From Hemerocallis citrina (Eukaryota; Streptophyta; Magnoliopsida; Asparagales; Asphodelaceae), in NCBI GenBank assembly GCA_017893485.1, contig CM030362.1, positions 258,668,244 through 258,732,243 on the forward strand: 64,000 nt of DNA, read 5' to 3'. Of this stretch, positions 42,240 to 52,767 are shown piece after piece. A program made the translations under genes and the position numbers. The notes beneath the pieces are model-generated. The model had not been told where the DNA came from and did not search any database. It was given only the letters and a program-made list of their open reading frames with translations. How positions within the stretch are numbered: the stretch's first letter is position 1; every line of letters starts with the position of its first letter.

Positions 42240-43900
42240 AACCAGTGTTGCGCTTGTCGGAATTCAAAAAAAATATACTTTTTAGAAAAGTAAGAACATT
42301 TGCCACAACTCTCTAATGGAACATTTTTTCAGATTCTATAAGGAATCCAAAATCCGGTCCATTGAATACACGCAAATAGTCTACCCAAACTGCAGATTTT
42401 CAACAAAAAGTTAAAACTTCGTAAGCTGGTAACTTTTGCTCTACTTGTCGGGATTTAACGAAACTGGACATTTTGAAAAAGTGGGAACATCTACTAAAAC
42501 TTTCCAGTTGACCAGTTACTCAGATTCCGCAAGGAAATCCAAATTCCTACCCGCCGAACATACGCAAACAGTTACCAAACTACCGATTTTCAACAAAAAG
42601 TCGAAACTTTCGTAGTTTGTAACTTTTGCTCCACTTATCAGAATCTAACAAAAGTGAACAATTTGAAAAGGTGGGAATATCTACTAAAACTTCCCAGTTT
42701 ACCAGTTGCTCAGATTCCGTAAGGAAATCCAAATTCCTACCCGTCGAACATACGCAAACAGTTACCAAACTACCGATTTTCAACAAAAAGTCGAAACTTC
42801 CGTAGTTTGTAACTTTTGCTCCACTTATCGGAATCTAACAAAACTGGACAATTTGAAAAGGTGGGAACATCTACTAAAACTTTCCAGTTGACCAGTTGCT
42901 CAGATTCCGTAAGAAAATCCAAATTCCTACCCGTCGAATATACGCAAACAGTTACCAAACTACCGATTTTCAACAAAAAATCGAAAATTCTGTAGTTTGT
43001 AACTTTTGCTCCACTTATCAGAATCTAACAAAACTGGAAAATTTGAAAAGGTGGAAACATCTACTAAAACTTTCCAGTTGACTAGTTGCTCAGATTTCGA
43101 AAGGAAAACCAAGTTTCTACCCATCGAACACACAAATAGTAACAAAAGCAGCCGACTTAACCAAGGAAAACTGAACCTTTCAAAGCCCATAACTTCTACT
43201 CCACTTATCAGAATCTAGCCCGAGAGGCCAATTCGGAAAGGGGAGAACGTTACTACAACTTCTCTAATGGGTCGGCTCCTCAGATTCATCAAGCAAGACC
43301 CTCAAAAATGACCAAGAAGTTAAACAGCAAGAACCTAGTTTAAACATCTAATTTCTGTATTTTGCAAAGAGCAGAATTCCCACTCCGCTTATCAGAATTT
43401 AGCCAGAGAGCCTAATTCGGAAAGGGGAGGATGTCTACTACAATTTCTCTAATGGGTCTCTACCTCAGATTCAACCATTAAGACCCTAAAAAACCACAGT
43501 GAGTCAAAATAGTACCCACTCAGTCAGACAGCTTTTTGTTGTATTTTCCAAAGATCATAACTCCTACTCTGCTTATGGGAATTTAGCCTGAGAGGCCAAT
43601 TCGGAAAGGGGAAGATGTATACTAAAACTTCTCTAAAGGGTCTCTACCTCTAATTCAACCATTAAGACACTCAAATGTATCAAGCAACCAAAATAGCAAC
43701 TTTTAGCCGAACAGCTAGTTGCTGTTTTTGTAACGGTCATAACTTTTGCGTCTCTTATCGGATTTTAACCCGAGAGGTCAATTTAGAAAGGGGAGATTGT
43801 ATACTACAACTTCTCTACTGGGCATCTACCTCTAATTCCGTAAGGAAGACCAACTTCCAACCCTCTGAACATATAGCGACACAATCCCCAAAGACACAGT
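42240..43900. repeat. ~190-bp tandem array in D
   Basis: AAGGAAATCCAAATTCCTAC-type words recur near 42532, 42721, 42911 and 43101. Further, more diverged units have GGTCTCTACCTCAGATTCAA near 43265, 43453 and 43640. The spacing is about 190 bp throughout, giving about nine units in two subfamilies. Short overlapping ORFs here are by-products of the repeats. Confidence 0.85.
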
Positions 43901-44546
43901 TCACTGTTTTGCCCTAAACATTCGCTGTTGATGGGGGAAACGGTCGTTTCACCCATCAAAAATACTCCGAAAAATCTACAAAAATTACAGCATGCTAATA
44001 ACACCTAGGAGAACCTCCCACATAAATTTTAGGTCAAGATTCCTCCGTTTACATAGTTAATAATTTCTAACACTAGAATGGCAAAAATCGAATCTTTATG
44101 CTTAATTTTTGTTCTACTACTTGAATCCTTACTTCCACTTTGTTCTAGTCCATACAAAAACATAAGAACATGATTCTACAACTTCATACAACCATAAAAA
44201 CCCTAAAATAACTAAAAAAATGCATGAGATGAGAAACCCCACCTTAAGACTTGTAGGAAGGACTTGCTTTCCACTCCTTGCTCCTTGTTTTTGCTTCTCC
44301 TCAAGAACACTTCCATGGAAGAGAACCCATGAAACCCTAGCTCTCTTTTCTTTTGATTTGATCCTCTCTTTCTTTTCTTTCTCAAATTTTTCTAAACAAA
44401 AACCAATTTAAGGAGAATGAGAAGATGAGATGGGATTTGAGATTGGAGATGGGGAAACACCAAATGGAAGGGTTCTAAACCTAAAGAAAATTTGGAGATG
44501 GTAAGGGCCGGCCAAATCAAGGGGGGGGGGGGGGAGTTTTGTGGTG

Positions 44547-44554
44547 TTTTTATA
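44547..44554 (-). promoter_or_regulatory. D TATA box with adjacent homopolymer
   Basis: The minus strand reads TTATAAAAACACC, followed 12 bases on by 14 consecutive C (44534-44521). Element F has the same pairing (TTTAAATACA then 14 C at 53271-53284). Confidence 0.5.
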
Positions 44555-45235
44555 ACATAAAGTGAAGGGATTTGTGGTTAAGAAGAGTTCCAAGTGTCAT
44601 TTACACTTGTGGCTCAAAAGTTTTGATGTTTCTTTTGCAAATAACCCTTACAATCAAGCCCTAATCCCATCCAAACCCTACTTCTCACCATGATGGATCA
44701 AAATGTAAATATAATTTTGTCAAATCACATACTACACGATTTGTATAAACACCCGAAACCGACGCGATTCAAATCTGTGCATAAATATGATTATACAGAT
44801 AATTTTCATTCGTGAAAACGAACAAATCAGTACAAAAATAGTTTAATTCTGAGAAATAAAATAAAATAATTTTATTGCTGGCTCGGAAGATTCCAGTACC
44901 AATTTGATACAAAACAGTCGTATACCGACTAGTACGTATACATATATAATGTTTATTAATAAAACCGGGTGATGTGCACCAAAAATATTTCAATTCTGAA
45001 AATAAAAATAAAATAATAATTTTTTATATTTGCCCGGTATTTTCCAGACATTTTCTCAAAAATGCATTTTTCAAGATTTTGTACAAGTACACAAAACTGG
45101 TACAATACCTATATAAACTTACTAGTATATATGTCCAGGTAACTTTTTACTTGAAAAACCAAGTAATTTCCATTAAAAATATTTTAATTTCAAAAATAAT
45201 AATTATATAATATAATATCCGTCCGGGATATTACA

Positions 45236-46612
45236 TCGGCTTTGCGAGCCATGCAGAGCCCCGCTATGAGGGCCTCATACTCTGCTTCGTTGTTTGATGC
45301 CAAAAAGTTTAAGCGGAGGGAGTATTGGAAGACGAAAGCATCTGGGCCGATCAAGATAACACTAGCTCCACTTTCGTCGGCGCAAGAAGATCCATCCACA
45401 TAAACAGTCCAGACCAGGGGGTCGGCAGATGGCTCGCAAGAGTCGGGGATGGTGCTCTCCACAATGAATTCGGCCAGAGCTTGGGCCTTGATTGCTGTTC
45501 ATGGCTCGTAGCTGATGTCATGTTGGCTTAGCTCGATGGACCACTTCATCAGGCGCCCGGAGGTCTCGGACATGTGGAAAACTTGCTTGAGCGACTGGTC
45601 GGTAAGGACGACCACCGAATGAGATTGGAAGTAGGGGCAGAGCTTTCGAGCCACCATAACCAAGGCTAGAGCCATCTTCTTCAGCTTCGGGTAACGGATT
45701 TTGGCATCCCGGATGACCTTGCTCACATAATAGATAGGGCCTCTGCGTTCTATCCTCTACTCTTACAAGGACCGTGCTGAGGGTTTGCTCCGAAGTGGCG
45801 AGATATAGGTAGATGACCTCCCCAGGCATTGGTTTGCTCAAGAGCGGGGAGTTAGCTAAGTATGCCTTGAGCTGGTCGAAGTACTCTTGTTGCTGTTGCC
45901 CCCATTCGAAGCCTTTAGCCCTCCTGAGGGCCTTGAAGAAGGGGAGGAACTTCTCCCCGGATTTGAAAAGGAATCACCCAATTGCTGCGAGGCACCCCGT
46001 GAGCCTCTGTACATCTTTGATGCTGGGGAGAAGACCATTTTGAGAATGGCCTGGATCATCTCGGGGTTGGCCTCTATGCCCCTCTGGCTGACCATAAACC
46101 CAAAGAACTTGCCGGATGAGCCTCCGAACGCACACTTGTTCGGATTTAGCCTCATATTGTTCCTCTTGAGCACCCCGAAGACTTCTTGGAGGTCGAGAAC
46201 ATGCTCCTGCCCTTGGGTGCTCTTGACCAACATGTTGTCTATATAGACTTCCATGTTTCGGCCAATCTGGTCTCGGAAGACCTTGTTCACGAGGAGCTAA
46301 TAAGTAGCTCCCGCATTCTTCAAGCAGAACGGCATAAGCCTGTAGCAATACAGGCTCTGATCCGTTACGAACGAGGGTCTTCGGGATGTCGGGAGGAAAC
46401 ATCCGAATTTGGTTGTACCCCGAGAAAGCATCCATGAAACTGAGGAGCTCGTGCCCGGAGATCGCATCGATCAGGGCATCGATGCTTGGAAGGGGAAAAT
46501 GGTCCTTCGGGCACGCCTTATTGAGATCGGTGAAGTCAACGCATATCCTCCAGCTCTTGTTGGCTTTCTTGACAATCACCACATTGGATAGCCACTTGGG
46601 ATAGTTTACCAC
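45236..46612 (-). pseudogene. Gypsy C reverse transcriptase and RNase H, decayed
   Basis: RT starts near 46612 (YPKWLSNVVIVKKANKSW, CVDFTDLNKACPKDHFPLP) and continues after a frameshift as RDQIGRNMEVYIDNMLVKS at about 46290-46220. The YVDD box reads YIDN. The first RNase H lies at about 45841-45499 in two frames (YLYLATSEQTLSTVLVR; ALVMVARKLCPYFQSHS). The archaeal-type RNase H begins near 45435 (WTVYVDGSSCADESG) and is cut by D at 45236. All have homologues in B in the same order. Confidence 0.9.
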
Positions 46613-47296
46613 CTGGATGAATCGGGCGTTGAGGAGCTTTTCGAATTCTTCTTTGATCGCCTGTTGACGCTCTGGAGCGAACTTGCATCACTTCTGCTGA
46701 ACGGGCTTGACACCCTGGGGCAACTTTGAGATGGTGCATTAGGAGCTCCTCGGAGATCCCAGGCATGTCGGCTGCGGTCCAAGCGAAGAGATCGCGGTTC
46801 CCCCTTATGCACTGGAAGATGTCTTCTTTGATGGAGGGGGAAAGGGCCTTGCTTACCCGGAACGTCTTGGTGGCATCTTCCTCTGAGAAGGCCACTTCTT
46901 CTAGTTCATCAACCGATTCGGAGATGGTCTGGCTACTCTCCGATGGGAGCTCGAGGGCTTCTAGGGAGAGGACCAGGGCCTCCCATTGAGGTCATATAGC
47001 ACTTGCGATCTGCCTCCTGACTCCCTCGCACTTCTCCCACTCCTGTGGGAGTAGGGGAACTTCATCTTTATGTGGTAGGCCGAAGGGATAGCTTAGAGTG
47101 CGGCGAGGCCCGGTCGACCTAGGATCACATTGTAGGCGGCTTTCACATCCACCACCATGAAGTCCATTGGCTCTGTGCGGGTGACCGGGGTTTTTCCTGT
47201 GGTGACGTCGAGAGTTGTAACTCTCTCGATCGTCACCGGCACCCCGGTGAACCCATGAAGGGTGTAACCAGCTGGCTTGAGCCGGTCCCTTGATAG
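46613..47296 (-). pseudogene. Gypsy C protease-RT linker, decayed
   Basis: Corresponds to Gypsy B residues ~700-920. The frame 46536-46895 gives DATKTFRVSKALSPSIKEDI and FAWTAADMPGISEELL, matching the B stretch before RT. Parts near 47000-47250 match the post-protease GFTGVP and GRPGLAAL segments. Confidence 0.8.
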
Positions 47297-47620
47297 CTAG
47301 AGGCCTTTGAACGCCTCCAAGAAGAGGATGTTGACCGAACTTCCATTGTCCACCAGCACCCGGCGAACGTCGAAATTTGCCATTTTGAGGTTAATGACGA
47401 GGGCATCGCAGTGGGGCGTGCGGACGCCTTCCAAGTTCTTATCGGAGAACGTTACAGGGACTCCTAGGCCCTTGGGGGGAGGATGGCTCTGCACGGAGTT
47501 GACTTCCCTAACGAAGGCTTTTCGGGAGGAGTTAGAATCTCCCCCCATTGGGCCTCCGTGTATTAGATGCAAGATGGCCTCTGCTTCGGCCTCCGGAGTC
47601 TCCGCAGGTTGCTCTGTTCG
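47297..47620 (-). pseudogene. Gypsy C aspartic protease, partial frame
   Basis: The frame 47297-47572 reads MHLIHGGPMGGDSNSSRKAF...LVDNGSSVNILFLEAFKGL. DNGSS is the catalytic box, preserved in this copy. The frame closes shortly after, where B continues. Confidence 0.85.
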
Positions 47621-47624
47621 CCTG

Positions 47625-49541
47625 TTAGCTCCTGGGCAGTGGAGGCGGATCGGCTCTGTCCCTTCTTACAAACCGAGCAAGCTGCCTCCTCTGGATAAGG
47701 GCCTCGATCTCATCCTTCAGGGCCCTACAATCATCAGTGTCGTGTTCGTGGTCCCGGTGGAAACAGCACCACTTGTCCCGGTTTCTCTTCTTCCCAGGGG
47801 TGTTCATCTTCGGAGGTCGCGGCAGGAGACCTTCGTTCCCAATCTCCATCAGGATGGCAGAGATGCTCGCATTGAGCGGAGTGAACTTTTCAAAGTGGGG
47901 GAGAGGGCACCGCTGACCTCCGTTATCCTTTTGGAGCTTCTTAGCTCCTTCTTCCTCTGCAGTCTTCCGTTTGTTCCCGAAAGACGACCCCTCCAGAGTG
48001 GGGCAATGGAAAGCCTGTTCAGCTCGGATGCACTTCTCGCTCCTAAGGAGGAGATCAGAGAAGTTCCGAGAGGCTTTTTGGCCAGGGAAGCCCTAAGGTC
48101 AGGATTGATGACATTGGATTGGAAGGCAGCCGAAGCTACCGACTGATCCAGGGAGGGGAAGGACCTGGCTTCTGCGGTGAACCGCTTGACATAATCCCTT
48201 AGCCTTTCACCCTTCTTCTGGCTGAGGAAGAGCAGTGAGGTGCTCGTCTTCTCGGAGCGGCGACTGCTCATGAAATTCGTAAGGAAGAGGCCTTCGAACT
48301 GGTCGAAGGAGAAGATGGATGCCAGTGCAAGACGAGAATACCACTCCCGAGCCGGCCTCTTGAGTGTGGCCAGGAAGGTCTTGCAGAGGAGGGCGTCAGA
48401 TGCATGATGGATCATCATGAGAGTTTTGAAACTCTCGACGTGATCAGCGGGGTCCGATTCCCTGGTGTAAGTTTCGAAGTGTGGAGACTTGAAGTTGTCT
48501 GGGATATGGGCCTCCATGATGGTACGGGGGAATGGGGGCCTGCTCGGGCGGAGGTTCCTCACCCGTTGTTATTTGTCTCTGTCCAGATGGCCGAGGTGCA
48601 TCTCCATCTTGTGGAAACGGCGGTAGACCGAGTCCTCCCTTCGATCTTTCCTGGCTGAGCCCCGAGACTCATCTTCGTGTCGAAGAGGGTTGGGGCTACG
48701 ATGGTAGCTCTGAGTAGGTCATGGACTGATAGAACAAGGGGAGTGACTCGAAGTGGGCCGCGGACTTCGAGAGCGACGGCGATGATCAGGAGAAGGGCAG
48801 CGATGGCTCGGAGCTGGCCTAGGACTTAGGAAACGGCGGTGATGGCTCGGAGTCGGCCTAGGACTGCGGGAGCAGCAGTGATGGCGAGGAGAGGGGCAGG
48901 CGATGATTGGGAGCCGGCTGAGGACTGGGAGCCCTCTAGGAGTTGATGGGGGCGGCGTTGAGTGCTCGGAGGACTGCCTCCTGAAATTGTTGAAATTCTG
49001 CCCTTGTGACGGGAGCCTCCTGCTCCAGTGGGGCTCAATGTGCACGGCGGCTAGTTGGGGAGCGGCTTCTTCTTTGGCCATGTTGGGGCGACTCTTTCCG
49101 CCCTCGGGGAGCGTTGGACCCCCTACAGTCTGTCTGGCGGGGTGACAGGTCCCTCTGGTGCTCTCGATGGGGGTTCGCATCGCAGGTCTGCCTCTCATCC
49201 AAGTAGATCCGAAGATCCAGCTCGGGCTCGTTCTGCCGATTGTTGAGCACATCCCGCAGATCCTTTGGCGTTGGAGTGCTATGGAAAGTCATGGAATCTG
49301 TGGAGGCATTATGGATGGAGACCCGCACTTGGTGGAGAGGATGCTTCTGGTGACTTCGCTGAGAGGGCTCCTCAACAATGGCTCAGGGCCCTAGAGCCTG
49401 CTGAACAGATTGAGGGTTCAGCTGTTCGAGCGGTAAGGTTGGTTGGATGGGCAGTTGGAGATCCTCCGGCGGAGGATGATTAGGAGGAATAGTGGAGGTA
49501 GTTCTTCGATTGGAGTTTGTGGACTTCCTCTTGGGAGGCAT
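47625..49541 (-). pseudogene. Gypsy C gag, decayed
   Basis: The presumed start is the ATG at 49541 (MPPKRKSTNSN), matching MPPRKV in B. A stop follows after about 53 codons. The Arg/Ser-rich N-terminus lies at 48719-49252 in changing frames. The gag core is the 237-codon frame 47849-48562 (FKTLMMIHHASDALLCKTF, EWYSRL, DYVKRFTAEAR). The knuckle WCCFHRDHEHDTDDC is in 47625-47849. Several frameshifts break the protein. Confidence 0.88.
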
Positions 49542-49593
49542 GGCAAGGAGTAGCTTTGGTTGAAGGAGGGAGGTTGGATTGTTATTCGAGTAG

Positions 49594-49611
49594 TTCCCAC
49601 AGACGGCGCTA
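49594..49611 (-). other. Gypsy C primer-binding site
   Basis: The minus strand reads TAGCGCCGTCTGTGGGAA, one change from the B site. It sits three bases inside the 5' LTR. Confidence 0.85.
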
Positions 49612-49614
49612 ATC

Positions 49615-50192
49615 TGTTGCTGCTGAATCTGGTGTGGGGGCAATAGACAGAATTTGTAGATTCGTAGGAACTCGAACGGGCTGAATCTTACTTCTTCCCT
49701 TGTTGACAAGTTGACTCCTGGGTGCTCCCGCGGACCTGCACAAACGTTCGAAACACCAGGATGGGTCCCGGCGACGAACCCTCCGACGCTCTTGTTAGTC
49801 CTCAGTAAAGAAAGGGAAAGAGCTTAGGTAGACAAAGAGTGATCACCTTGTAACGGCAGGAGGTAGGGGGTATTTATAGTCGCCATGGAGATCTGCTTCA
49901 GGATAAGAACGAATCCCTACTTCCCGGTGTGACTGGATAGAAGTGGTTGAAACCACCTCCAGTGGATAAGGACGAGCCAGGATTTTCTCATATCCTGTTG
50001 AACTAGTCCTTAACGGGTTGAGACCCGCTCTCAGCTGAACATATCCGTTCATGGGTTAGCGGGTCCAAGAGGAGAGATCCGGTTCCCAATTCGGACCCGT
50101 CTGTAGGTGAAATTACCATCTTGCCCCTGTGGTTTTAAGATTTGTGCCCAATTTGAACAGGTTCCGATTTAACCCCATTTTTATCCATATCA
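49615..50192 (-). repeat. Gypsy C 5' LTR
   Basis: 578 bp. The plus strand starts TGTTGCTGCTGAATC and ends ATCCATATCA. A minus-strand TATA box is at 49871-49878. It differs from the 3' LTR at many scattered positions, mostly G/A and C/T changes. Confidence 0.93.
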
Positions 50193-50197
50193 TATAT

Positions 50198-50339
50198 TAT
50201 TTTGGCAGAAAATCCTACTAAACTTTGTTTTCCGTTAGGAGCCACTGATGTCGTTATTTTTAGCATGGATTGAATAAAATACCCCTAGGTGACTTAACCT
50301 TTTAACAAGACTACCCCTCTTTCCCTCTTCTTCCAGTAA
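50198..50339. other. flank right of Gypsy C
   Basis: It begins with TTTTGGCAGAAAATCCTACT, matching two similar words left of Gypsy C (29000-29035). C therefore inserted into a short repeated or element-end sequence. No gene. Confidence 0.4.
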
Positions 50340-50580
50340 AACCCAAACCTAATTCCTTTCTTCTTCTTCTTCTTCAGCCTCCTCCTCCGAATTCCAATAT
50401 CCCAAACCCTAAATCGAAAAAACTCTGTCAAAATTCCTCTGGTCCAACCTCTAGTCCTCCATGGGCCCCACCCTCTTCTCCACCGCCCTTGTCATCTTCC
50501 TTGGCAACTACTGTGACCACGGTCACCACACCCTGCCACGTCATCTCCTTCCTCAATTTCCAATATCCCAAATCCTAAAT
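50340..50580 (+). pseudogene. possible calcineurin-like metallophosphoesterase fragment
   Basis: From the ATG at 50461 the frame reads FSTALVIFLGNYCDHGHHT, then closes at about 50608. The word resembles the GDYCDRGPxT metal-binding box of plant calcineurin-like phosphoesterases, with D changed to N and R to H. Just after, the +1 frame gives CHVISFL, similar to what follows in that family, which suggests a frameshift. The preceding sequence is CT-rich like a 5' leader. It is too short for certainty; the family match is from memory of the motif. Confidence 0.4.
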
Positions 50581-50929
50581 AAAAAAAAACACTCCCTTTC
50601 TTACGCTTGATTTTGAATGCAGTAGTGATGGTGATGAAGACGATATCAAAAGGAGAGAGAGCGGTAGAGAAGCCGTAGGAGACTCCCGGAGTTCGCCCGC
50701 ATTCATCATGAACCAAACCGTGGGGGTGACAATCGACTGCAGTCGACTGTCCCCTTCTCCGTTCGCTGCTGCTGGCTAGCTGCTTCTCTCCTTCTTCAAA
50801 TTTGGTTTTGATCTTTTCAATGCTTCATCATCTTCTCATCGAACATGTGTATGTAAGATATATAAACCCAACAAGGATAGTAATTTTTTCCCTCTTGATA
50901 ATCAAATACGTACACTTTATTAACTACAG
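50581..50929. other. non-coding stretch, possible intron
   Basis: AT-rich in its right half, ending in a plausible 3' splice site (TTATTAACTACAG at 50929). No ORF of note. Confidence 0.35.
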
Positions 50930-51194
50930 ACTCTTGTATCACTCCCCTTGCATCAGCCTCTAAAACTGCACATCACCCCCAACATAACGGTGAACATATT
51001 CGTCACATAACTGTGAACATACTCGCTGCTGCTTTGACACCTTCTGGCCCTGAGGTCTGCACTATAGTTACATTGTCGACACACATGTTTACACTGACCA
51101 ACCTGAATGCTTTTGAGCATATGAGTAGGATGTCCTCTGGAACTGGGAGGAATACGACACTTGAAAAACTCCAAACTCTTGGCCTTTTGATGAG
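50930..51194 (+). pseudogene. orphan exon-like open segment of unknown origin
   Basis: A 265-bp segment bounded by a 3' splice site (CTACAG) and a 5' splice site (GATGAG then GTGAAA). It stays open in one frame (TPLASASKTAHHPQHNG..., ILAAALTPSGPEVCT..., TTLEKLQTLGLLM). I do not recognise the protein. The splice-site framing and composition suggest a host-gene exon, stranded or captured. Confidence 0.4.
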
Positions 51195-51481
51195 GTGAAA
51201 TAAGGGAGCTCTGATCAGAAGCCTACATTTATTGGGCTGAACATCTTGGACTATCATAAACAAAAAAACTCATTATTTGTTGACCCTCAGCTATGGGTAA
51301 TTTTATGGGCCTTAATTAGATCGCAATAGTATCTTGGATAGGCCTGGATAAGGGAAAGAAGAGGAGCTCTAATCGGAAGGCTAGTTTTCTTTCGGGGGTG
51401 AACATTTGGGATATTTGGTCTTTATTTGTTTGTTGATAATCAAGCGCTTTATTTGTTTGAGGCGGATACTAGGGGTGTGCT
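51195..51481. other. non-coding stretch
   Basis: No ORF or element end is seen. Two similar GGGAGCTCTGATC(A/G)GAAG / GGAGCTCTAATCGGAAG words (51205 and 51362) suggest a short internal duplication. Confidence 0.35.
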
Positions 51482-51662
51482 TCACATCAGCAAGTAGTTG
51501 TCCATGTTGTCATTGTTGTACTGATCAGCATAAATGACACTTTTCCCCTCCTCTTTGAGAGTTTCCCTTATTCCGGACGCAAGAGGGCAATGAGCATCTC
51601 CCAAGGTTTTCCATCTTATCAAACCATCGAGAGTGATTCCCTTACTAAGGTTGGCTATGAGT
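51482..51662 (-). pseudogene. C-terminal exon-like segment, unknown protein
   Basis: The minus strand reads LLIANLSKGITLDGLIRW, KTLGDAHCPLASGIRETL, EEGKSVIYADQYNNDNMD and a stop at 51482. The composition is like a real protein, unlike the repeats around it. I cannot name the family. The hAT element inserted at its upstream edge (duplication at 51663-51670). Confidence 0.4.
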
Positions 51663-51670
51663 AGGGTAAG

Positions 51671-51876
51671 TAGGGGTGGCATTCGGGTCGGGTTGGCCCG
51701 GGACCGGCCCGGCCCACCCAAAATCGGGCTGGACCGGTGTCAGACCGCCCTAATAGTAGGGGCCGGTCCGGTTCGTTAATTTACGAAAAAAGACCGATAA
51801 TGACCTGGCCTGCACTAGCCCGGGACCGGGTTGAAACGACCCGGGCCGGTCCGGGTTGGCCCGCGGGTCGACCGTT
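51671..51876 (+). repeat. hAT 5' terminal and subterminal region
   Basis: 16-bp terminal inverted repeat with one mismatch to the other end, followed by about 190 bp of GGCCCGGGACCGG-type subterminal words, the usual place for transposase binding. Confidence 0.85.
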
Positions 51877-52012
51877 GGCTGTTACCGTTTTTCATTTTTT
51901 TCTAGAATTTGTTTTTAATTAAAAGGGTGTGTAAAATTACCAAAATACCCCTAATGGATTTATACTAGCTAGTTTTTGGGGGTATTTTGGGAAATTGAAA
52001 AATTACAATTTC

Positions 52013-52020
52013 TATATATA
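52013..52020 (+). promoter_or_regulatory. hAT transposase TATA box
   Basis: TATATATA sits directly upstream of a leader rich in CAACATTCAACTACTCTC repeats (52040-52320). Confidence 0.55.
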
Positions 52021-52602
52021 CAACCTCATTTCATTCAATTCTCTTCACAAAATCACTCAACTCTCTCTACTATCTCTCAACTTTCTCAACAACAATCAAC
52101 AACAATCAACAATATTCAACTACTCTCTTTCAAGAATCAAGATTCAACATCAACCACATCAACAACATTCAACTACTCTCCTTCAAGATTCAATATCAAC
52201 AACATTCAACTACTCTCTTTTATGATTCAACATTAACAACATCCAACAACAATCAACATCAACACTACAAGCTCTCAACTCTCTCTACCTTCATTCTTCA
52301 ACCTACATTCTACACTCAAACGGTATTTTCGTATTTATATAATTTTATCATTTTTGTTTTTAATCATTTATTTCTCATAATTAGATTGGGTTTTCTTGTT
52401 CTTGTTGTTCTTCTTCTTTTTAGGTTTTTTTGGGTAAATTGGTAAACATACACTAGAATAATACTTTTATAGTAGTTGTTTTATTTGCTTTATAGAATAA
52501 TTTTATATAACATACACTAGTTTATCTATCTTTACTTGTTTTGTACAATTTAAAATTTAAAACATACACTACAATTAATTTTTATAACATACACTAGTTT
52601 AG
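52021..52602 (+). other. hAT leader with probable 5' UTR intron
   Basis: The A/C-rich leader runs to about 52322. A GTATTT donor at 52323 and a GTTTAG acceptor ending at 52602 would place the transposase ATG first in the next exon. Confidence 0.5.
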
Positions 52603-52767
52603 ATGGCATCTAGCCAATCACGTGGTAGACATAATAGCCAAGAGTCCACTAGTAGTCGTCGCATTCCTTCCATTCCTTTTCCATATGTAGATAGTGAAGA
52701 AACACTTTACAATTATGATACTATCTCAATATTCATGAAACACACACGGATCAAGTAGAAGTAGAAG
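52603..52767 (+). pseudogene. hAT transposase, N-terminal part
   Basis: ATG at 52603 (MASSQSRGRHNSQ). The frame meets a stop at about 52754 because of a one-base shift near 52720; the neighbouring frame gives DQVEVE up to the F insertion. After F and its AGAAG duplication are removed, that frame runs on into KDIESQPSEQ (56389 on). Confidence 0.7.

Larger units (their letters stand above)
40236..45235 (-). mobile_element. LTR-like element D (5.0 kb), probable solo LTR
   Basis: The plus strand reads TGTAACGCCCCAATTTC...GGGATATTACA. Flanking 5-bp sites on the plus strand are CCGGC (40231-40235) and TCGGC (45236-45240), a duplication with one later change. Joining the sides restores the RNase H reading frame of Gypsy C. 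On the minus strand it ends in GGGGCGTTACA, like F (GGGGCGTGACA), and has a TATA box followed by a 14-C run. No gag or pol is present. It holds a ~190-bp tandem array and smaller repeats. Length and TG...CA ends suggest a solo LTR of an Ogre-like giant-LTR family; a non-autonomous element is the alternative. Confidence 0.7.
29042..50192 (-). mobile_element. Gypsy C: older Tat-lineage element, split by D and E2
   Basis: Minus-strand element with LTRs at 49615-50192 (5') and 29042-29616 (3') and TATAT duplications (29037-29041 and 50193-50197). Order on the minus strand: PBS, gag, protease, RT, two RNase H domains, integrase, ~114-bp repeats, two antisense ORFs, ~211-bp repeats, PPT. This is the same plan as Gypsy B. 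Removing D (40236-45235) and E2 (29668-33085) with their duplications leaves about 12.7 kb, against 14.4 kb for B. Coding regions carry many stops and frameshifts, the RT box reads YIDN instead of YVDD, and the LTRs differ by several percent, mostly transitions. It is dead. Confidence 0.95.
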
